The translations under genes were made by a program, and so were the position numbers. From Mycobacterium sp. Marseille-P9652 (GTDB lineage Bacteria > Actinomycetota > Actinomycetes > Mycobacteriales > Mycobacteriaceae), in contig NZ_CACRUY010000036.1 of NCBI RefSeq assembly GCF_902652685.1, positions 1 through 55,262 of the forward strand: a stretch of DNA of 55,262 nt, given 5' to 3'. Shown here piece after piece: positions 50,681 through 55,262 of the stretch; within the stretch, counting starts at the first letter, position 1; each line of letters starts with the position of its first letter. The notes beneath the pieces were generated by a model, which saw nothing but the letters and a program-made list of their open reading frames with translations, was not told the origin of the DNA and made no database searches.

Positions 50681-51523
50681 ATGACCATTGTCGATCGGCT
50701 GCGCTATGACGGCAAACGGGCACTCGTCGTCGGCGGCGCGACCGGCATGGGCGCCGCGGCGGCCAAGTCGGCCGGCGAACTCGGCGCCGAAGTCATCGTG
50801 ATGGACTACGCGCCGGTGAACTACGACGTCGCCCAGGCGATTCAGGTGGACCTGCGAGACCCTGCGTCGATCGACGCCGCGCTGGATCAGCTGGGCGGAC
50901 CGGTCCACGCGGTCTTCTCCGCCGCCGGCATCGCCGACGGGACGACCGACCTGATGGCGATCAATTTCCTCGGCCACCGGCATCTGATCGACCGCCTGAT
51001 CGAGAAGAACCAGCTTCCGTCGGGCTCGGCGATCTGCTTCATCTCCTCGGTCGCCGGCATGGGCTGGGAGAACGACCTGGAGCTGCTGACGGAGTTCCTC
51101 GCCGCGCCGGACTTCGCGTCGGCGCAGGAGTGGGTCAAAGCCCACGAGGCCGAAGGCATCATCCACTACGGCTTCTCCAAGAAGGTCGTCAACGCCTACG
51201 TGGCGACGCAGGGCTACCCGCTGCTGAAGAAGGGCATCCGGATCAACGCGATCTGCCCCGGCCCCACCGACACCCCGCTAGCGCAGTCCAATGCCGACCT
51301 CTGGCTGACCTTCGCCCAGGACTACCGCGACGAGACCGGGTCGAAAGTGCACACCCCCGAGCAAATGGGCGACGTCATGGCGTTCCTGAACAGCGCCGCC
51401 GCCTTCGGCATCAACGGGATCACGCTGCTGGTCGACTACGGGCACACCATGGCGTCGCTCACCAACGCCTACCCGCCGGGCAAGCCGATCATCGACCTGA
51501 TCATGGGGCGCGTGAAGCTTTAG
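50681..51523 (+). CDS. Short-chain dehydrogenase (steroid/alcohol dehydrogenase-like)
   Basis: A 280-residue SDR with VVGGATGMGAAAAK (cofactor site), FSAAG, catalytic Ser in CFISSVAGMGWEN, YGFSKK (Tyr/Lys) and ICPGPTDTPL. The insert between the Ser and Tyr strands is typical of 3-alpha-hydroxysteroid dehydrogenase/carbonyl reductase relatives. GAAGGGG precedes ATG 50681. It has its own promoter. Confidence 0.9.
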   Translation: MTIVDRLRYDGKRALVVGGATGMGAAAAKSAGELGAEVIVMDYAPVNYDVAQAIQVDLRDPASIDAALDQLGGPVHAVFSAAGIADGTTDLMAINFLGHRHLIDRLIEKNQLPSGSAICFISSVAGMGWENDLELLTEFLAAPDFASAQEWVKAHEAEGIIHYGFSKKVVNAYVATQGYPLLKKGIRINAICPGPTDTPLAQSNADLWLTFAQDYRDETGSKVHTPEQMGDVMAFLNSAAAFGINGITLLVDYGHTMASLTNAYPPGKPIIDLIMGRVKL

Positions 51524-51587
51524 CGGGAAGCACCCACCCGCCTGCCCGGCCGGCCGGGCGCTCGGCGCGACGGCTACCGTCGAGGAC

Positions 51588-52232
51588 ATGGCACGCGTCA
51601 CCGTCATCGGCGGGCACGGCAAGGTCGCGCTGCACCTGGCCCGCATCCTGACCGGCCGCGGCGACGAGGTCAGCTCGGTCTTCCGCAACCCCGCCCACAC
51701 CGACGACGTCGCCGCGACCGGCGCAACACCCGTGGTCGCCGACATCGAATACCTCGACACCGATGCCCTGGCGGGCCTGGTCGCCGGCCACGACGCGGTC
51801 GTCTTCTCCGCCGGGGCCGGTGGCGGCGACCCCGCGCGGACCTACGCCGTCGACCGCGACGCGGCCATCCGTGTGATCGACGCGGCCAGGCGCGCCGGGG
51901 TCACGCGGTTCGTGATGGTGTCCTATTTCGGCGCGGGGCCCGATCATGGCGTGCCAGAGGATAATTCGTTCTTCCCCTACGCCGAGGCCAAGGCGGCCGC
52001 GGACGCGCACCTGCGCACAAGCGACTTGCGGTGGACGGTGCTGGGCCCCGGCCGCCTGACCCTGGAGCCGGCGACGGGCCGCATCGCGCTGGGCGAGGGC
52101 AAGGGGGAGGTTTCGCGGGAGGACGTCGCACTCGTGGTCGCCGCCACGCTGGCCGACGACTCCACGGTCGGCCGCACCATCGACTTCAACAACGGCGACA
52201 CCCCCATCGCTGAGGCATTGGCTCACCGGTAG
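51588..52232 (+). CDS. NAD(P)-binding protein, NmrA/atypical SDR
   Basis: A 214-residue protein: VTVIGGHGKVALHLARILTG at the N-terminus, GVTRFVMVSYFGAGP in the middle and a C-terminal GEVSREDVALVVAATL block typical of YwnB-like SDRs. TACCGT seven bases before ATG 51588 suggests a leaderless transcript. Role unknown: probably flavin- or quinone-related oxidoreductase. Confidence 0.88.
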   Translation: MARVTVIGGHGKVALHLARILTGRGDEVSSVFRNPAHTDDVAATGATPVVADIEYLDTDALAGLVAGHDAVVFSAGAGGGDPARTYAVDRDAAIRVIDAARRAGVTRFVMVSYFGAGPDHGVPEDNSFFPYAEAKAAADAHLRTSDLRWTVLGPGRLTLEPATGRIALGEGKGEVSREDVALVVAATLADDSTVGRTIDFNNGDTPIAEALAHR

Positions 52233-52312
52233 ATTCCGCTGTCGAGCCACCTCATTTGCCACCGCTGAGAACGAGCAGGGAGGCATGACGAGGGCGTAGC
52301 TGCGCGAGCGGA

Positions 52313-54037
52313 CTAACCCGACAGCACCTCGACCGGGACGTCGTCGGCCCACGGTTGCCGCGTGACCATGTCGGCCACCTTGACGATGCCGCGCTCGAAC
52401 TCACCGGTCGCCGCGTCCACCAGGCGGTAGGCCTGCGTCTGCTTGTGGATCGGCTGCGCGTCGAGCAACACCACCCGCACCTCGCCCGGCTCGAAGTTGC
52501 AGCGCTTCTGCAGCGCGGCGATCAACTGCTCGTTGTGCATGTGGCCGTCACCGAAGTTCCACCCGATTGCCGTGCTGCAGATCCGTTCGCCGTCGGTGAT
52601 GACGTAGTCGTCCTCGTTCTGGCCCGCCATGGCGCGGTGGGCCAGCGTGAACAGCGCGCGGCCGTGAGTGTTGAAGCCGCGGAACGCATATCCCATGTAG
52701 ATCGGGATCTGCGCGGCCTCCGGGCTGCCGTAGAACCGCTCGAGTTGCGCCTGCGGCATGCTGGCGATCGCGACGATGCCGCGCGAGATCTTCTCGCTCG
52801 CCGAGGGCTTGATGCACCACAGCGTGGTGTCCCAGTTGCCGGCGTAGTACCGCATGCCGGGCAGGAACGAGATCTTGCGCGGAAACATGTTGCCCAGCGC
52901 GACGATTCCCGCGATGACGACGAAGAGGATCGCGACCGCGACGGGGTGCCTCAGGTCGGCCAGGCCCAGCCGCGCGTGCGCGACGAACAGCGACAGCACG
53001 CCGAAGATCATGAACACGTTCCACTCCAGCGGCACACCCATGGGGATCGACAGCAGGATGCCGAGGTGAAAGCACACCATGACGATCGCCGCGATGACGG
53101 TCGGCCGGCCGCCGTGGGAGAAGAACAGGACCAGTGGCACGAGCATCTCGATGGCCGTGCTCACGTGCGCCACCCACCGCGACAACCGGCCGGGCCGCAG
53201 GTCGTCCGGAAACCGTTCGAAGAACCGGCGTTTCAGCCACCGCGGCCGCACCAGCGGATTGTTGGACATCATCGTGGAGATGACGAACGGGAAGTGCTTG
53301 TTGAGTTTCGAGGTCGCCGCCCCCATCCAGATGACGAGAAACACCACCTTGGAGGCGACGATCATGTCGGGGCCGCCGAACAGGAACGTCACCGCCATGG
53401 TGGCGTAGACCTCGCCGCGCGCGGCCAGGAAGATCACTTTGTCGCGCAGCCCGAGGACGCCGAGGATCAGCAGGATCAGCACGATCTGCCACGTCGGAAG
53501 CAGCCCGACGGTGGTGCCGAGTTCGGGCACCGGGCCGGTGCCGTCCGAGAACAGCACCCGCAACGTCACCAGCAACAGCAGCGCGTATAGCGCGACGTCG
53601 ATCGGCTTGCGCTTGGTTCCCTTGGTCCACGGGACGCGGTCGGGCCAGGGTGGCAGCCGGATGGTGCCGAAGCGCATCCAGTAGAGGATCGAACCCATCG
53701 GCGGGAAGAACCGGTTGTTCAGCGGTCCGAAGCCGCAGCCGAGGCCGATCACCTCGAACAGCATCGTGTAGAGCACGACCTTCTCGAAAACGATCGGCTC
53801 CGACCACCACGACCCGACGTGGGTGAACCCGCCGAGGCCGTTGGTGGCGGACGCGAAGAGCCATCCGCCGAGGATGTACAGCAGGATCTTGGCGACGTAG
53901 AACAGGTGCAGGGCGACGGGTGTGCCGAAACCGACCTCGGCCCAGTGCCGGGCCATGGGCCGGATCTTGTCGCTGCGGCTGCCCTTCTTCCACTCCTCCA
54001 TGTTGATCTGCGGAAGGTCGGGCTTGAGGAATCCCAT
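52313..54037 (-). CDS. DUF3556-like polytopic membrane protein
   Basis: A 574-residue protein with an N-terminal soluble stretch (MGFLKPDLPQINMEEWKKGS), about ten hydrophobic segments between residues 40 and 400, and a C-terminal soluble domain of about 175 residues. I place it in the DUF3556 group by its opening and overall layout. Some features recall vitamin K carboxylase-like HTTM proteins. ATG 54037 is the only sensible start; a KstR-type operator sits just upstream, so it belongs with sterol-responsive genes. Confidence 0.75.
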   Translation of the reverse strand: MGFLKPDLPQINMEEWKKGSRSDKIRPMARHWAEVGFGTPVALHLFYVAKILLYILGGWLFASATNGLGGFTHVGSWWSEPIVFEKVVLYTMLFEVIGLGCGFGPLNNRFFPPMGSILYWMRFGTIRLPPWPDRVPWTKGTKRKPIDVALYALLLLVTLRVLFSDGTGPVPELGTTVGLLPTWQIVLILLILGVLGLRDKVIFLAARGEVYATMAVTFLFGGPDMIVASKVVFLVIWMGAATSKLNKHFPFVISTMMSNNPLVRPRWLKRRFFERFPDDLRPGRLSRWVAHVSTAIEMLVPLVLFFSHGGRPTVIAAIVMVCFHLGILLSIPMGVPLEWNVFMIFGVLSLFVAHARLGLADLRHPVAVAILFVVIAGIVALGNMFPRKISFLPGMRYYAGNWDTTLWCIKPSASEKISRGIVAIASMPQAQLERFYGSPEAAQIPIYMGYAFRGFNTHGRALFTLAHRAMAGQNEDDYVITDGERICSTAIGWNFGDGHMHNEQLIAALQKRCNFEPGEVRVVLLDAQPIHKQTQAYRLVDAATGEFERGIVKVADMVTRQPWADDVPVEVLSG

Positions 54038-54049
54038 GGTTTCACAGAC

Positions 54050-54063
54050 TAGAACGTGTTCTA
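54050..54063. promoter_or_regulatory. KstR-type operator
   Basis: TAGAACGTGTTCTA is a perfect match to the published KstR consensus TnnAACnnGTTnnA; the inverted repeat extends one base each side (54049-54064). It lies 12-26 bases upstream of the DUF3556 start and 115 bases before the divergent exported-protein gene. Confidence 0.85.
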
Positions 54064-54163
54064 GGTCGGCGCGGAAGTACCTTTGCGATTCCTTTGCCGG
54101 AAGGTCGGCGTGGCGTTACCGTGAGGCTTCGGGTTTCTTGGTTCGGGCTGCCTACTCATCGCT

Positions 54164-54169
54164 GAGGGG
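54164..54169 (+). promoter_or_regulatory. Shine-Dalgarno site deciding between two starts
   Basis: GAGGGG directly abuts ATG 54170 but is nine bases from ATG 54179. The latter spacing is functional, so 54179 is taken. Confidence 0.6.
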
Positions 54170-54178
54170 ATGTCGACA

Positions 54179-54415
54179 ATGACCAGACTTCGCTTTGCCG
54201 CATTGGCCGCGGTCACTGCCATCGCACCAGTCGCCGTCGTCGCCGGAACGGGCGTCGCGCAGGCCCGAGGGGCTCACGCCGGTGATACCTGTTCGGTGTT
54301 GCACGCGACCACGATGGGCCCTGACGGCGAGACGTTGACGTGCAACCCGACGATGACCACGAACCCGGCCACCGGGCAGCCAACGCTGGTGTGGCAGATG
54401 GGCGGACCGGCCTAG
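54179..54415 (+). CDS. Small exported protein with two cysteines
   Basis: A 78-residue protein with a signal peptide (basic MTRLRFAALAA start, hydrophobic core, cleavage near VAQA-RG) and a mature part of about 50 residues holding two cysteines (GDTCSV and LTCNP), suited to one disulfide, and a C-terminal LVWQMGGPA. Family not recognised; small secreted Cys-pair proteins like this are frequent in mycobacteria. Confidence 0.8.
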   Translation: MTRLRFAALAAVTAIAPVAVVAGTGVAQARGAHAGDTCSVLHATTMGPDGETLTCNPTMTTNPATGQPTLVWQMGGPA

Positions 54416-54455
54416 AAGCCGGCCACTCGAGTGGGCGCCCGGCCCAGTCGAGCCC

Positions 54456-55262
54456 TCAGCCGAAGACGCCCGCCGGAACGTCGGGCGCCCGCTCCATCAC
54501 CAGCGGGTCGACCACCACGTTGAGCGCAGTCACGGCGTCGCCGTCGAGTGCCGCCAGCGCATCGACGGCGGCTAAAAACCGTTGCTGCTCAGCGGTTTTG
54601 ACGATGCCGTCGGCGAGGTCGGTGAACTTCTTCACGTATTCCCGACGTCGGAACGGCCTGGCGCCCAGCGGGTGGGCGTCCGCGACGGCCAGCTCGTCGA
54701 CGACGACCTCACCGCTCTTCAGCGTGACCTCGGCGCGCGCCCCGAACGCCTTCTCGCGCGGATCGTTGGAGTGGTAGCGGCGGGTCCACTCGGGGTCCTC
54801 GACGGTCGAGATCTTGCGCCACAGGACGACGGTGTCGGGGCGGTGTGCCCGCGCGGGGGCATAGGAGCGTTCGTGGTGCCAGCTACCGTCCTGGAGAGCG
54901 ACGGCGAAGATGTAGGGCAGCGAGTGGTCGAGGGTTTCCCGCGACGCTTCCGGGTCGAACTTCTGCGGGTCCCCCGATCCGGTTCCGATGACGACGTGGG
55001 TGTGGTGGCTGGTGTGCAGCACGATCGACACGACGTCGTTCAGGTCGCCGAGGCGCGTTCGCAGCCGCCGCGCCAGGTCGATCGGCGCCTGGCTCTGGTA
55101 CTCGGCCGAATGCTCCTTGGTGAAACTGTCGAGAATGGCGCGCTTGGGCTCGCCCGGGGCCGGCAGCGGCACGCGGTCGTCGACCGGCGCCGGGAAGCGC
55201 CCGGGCAACGAGAAGAAAAGCAGGTCGCGGCCGTCGGCCAGCTTCGCCCGCGTCGGCCCGGT
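54456..55262 (-). CDS. prpD: 2-Methylcitrate dehydratase PrpD (partial, C-terminal half)
   Basis: The frame is open to the window end, so only about 268 C-terminal residues are present. The MmgE/PrpD fold is recognisable from [60 protein letters not shown] and [18 protein letters not shown]. PrpD dehydrates 2-methylcitrate in the methylcitrate cycle that detoxifies propionyl-CoA from odd-chain fatty acids and cholesterol. Its place next to the accessory cluster matches M. tuberculosis Rv1130. Convergent with the small exported-protein gene. Confidence 0.9.
   Translation of the reverse strand, partial: TGPTRAKLADGRDLLFFSLPGRFPAPVDDRVPLPAPGEPKRAILDSFTKEHSAEYQSQAPIDLARRLRTRLGDLNDVVSIVLHTSHHTHVVIGTGSGDPQKFDPEASRETLDHSLPYIFAVALQDGSWHHERSYAPARAHRPDTVVLWRKISTVEDPEWTRRYHSNDPREKAFGARAEVTLKSGEVVVDELAVADAHPLGARPFRRREYVKKFTDLADGIVKTAEQQRFLAAVDALAALDGDAVTALNVVVDPLVMERAPDVPAGVFG

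Noticed and set aside
34115-54415. Accessory segment as a classical genomic island or prophage
   Set aside because: No integrase, transposase, tRNA or flanking direct repeats were seen, and composition by eye is like the rest. Loss in the M. tuberculosis lineage is as likely as gain here.
54423-54434. CCACTCGAGTGG palindrome between convergent genes as terminator
   Set aside because: A perfect palindrome without a loop or T-tract forms a poor hairpin; function not supported.

Overview
The window reads as the chromosome of a high-GC, slow-growing non-tuberculous Mycobacterium. The evidence is two PE-family proteins, an MmpL transporter, LpqW and PimE (lipoglycan assembly), and a gene order and strand pattern that, from memory of the M. 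tuberculosis map, follow Rv1166 back to Rv1130 in reverse: lpqW, typA, mutT2, pimE, the two Ala/Pro-rich exported proteins, the HhH protein, the F420-type oxidoreductase, omt, GntR/sirtuin, mmpL13, SDR/mcr, an enoyl-CoA hydratase, ICMT/FAD reductase, thiolase and finally prpD. A species-level call is not possible by eye; an M. avium-complex-like organism is plausible. No transposase, integrase, tRNA, rRNA or CRISPR was seen.

Layout. 1-5.8 kb: partial PE protein with long Pro/Leu repeats, then lpqW-typA-mutT2. 5.9-9.3 kb: a four-gene membrane redox operon (Rieske/DUF2231, hemerythrin, cytochrome b fused to a molybdopterin domain, small membrane protein). 9.5-18.7 kb: core genes. 18.8-19.9 kb: a DUF559-type nuclease-fold gene flanked by intergenic repeats. 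19.9-33.8 kb: mmpL13 operon, two small ORFs ahead of a strong terminator, SDR/mcr, crotonase, paired NAD(P)-binding proteins, CPBP protease, ICMT/FAD pair and a thiolase-crotonase operon.

34.1-54.4 kb lies between the thiolase and prpD and is accessory compared with M. tuberculosis. It starts with an intact PE-CBM2-GH12 cellulase and then holds a catabolic or modification cluster. On the minus strand are VWA/NorD-like and MoxR/NorQ-like proteins, a cytoplasmic periplasmic-binding-protein-fold protein, an AveC-like membrane protein, an SDR, a cytochrome P450 and an aldehyde dehydrogenase. On the plus strand are two adjacent acyl-CoA dehydrogenase subunits, an LLM flavin oxidoreductase, a DapB-like dehydrogenase, a tandem TetR regulator and an SDR. 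Four copies of a 15-bp operator-like motif (AACnnAnnnTnnGTT or one-base variant) sit at the promoters of these units, which argues for one regulon, probably controlled by the tandem TetR protein. A separate, textbook KstR box precedes the DUF3556 membrane protein, tying the far end to sterol metabolism; prpD (propionate detoxification) lies beside it.

The most novel elements are this AveC/P450/MoxR-VWA cluster with its duplicated divergent promoter and SDR remnant, and the redox operon with an apparently internal Tat-type membrane segment. Domain calls are made by eye from translated motifs; no database was searched.
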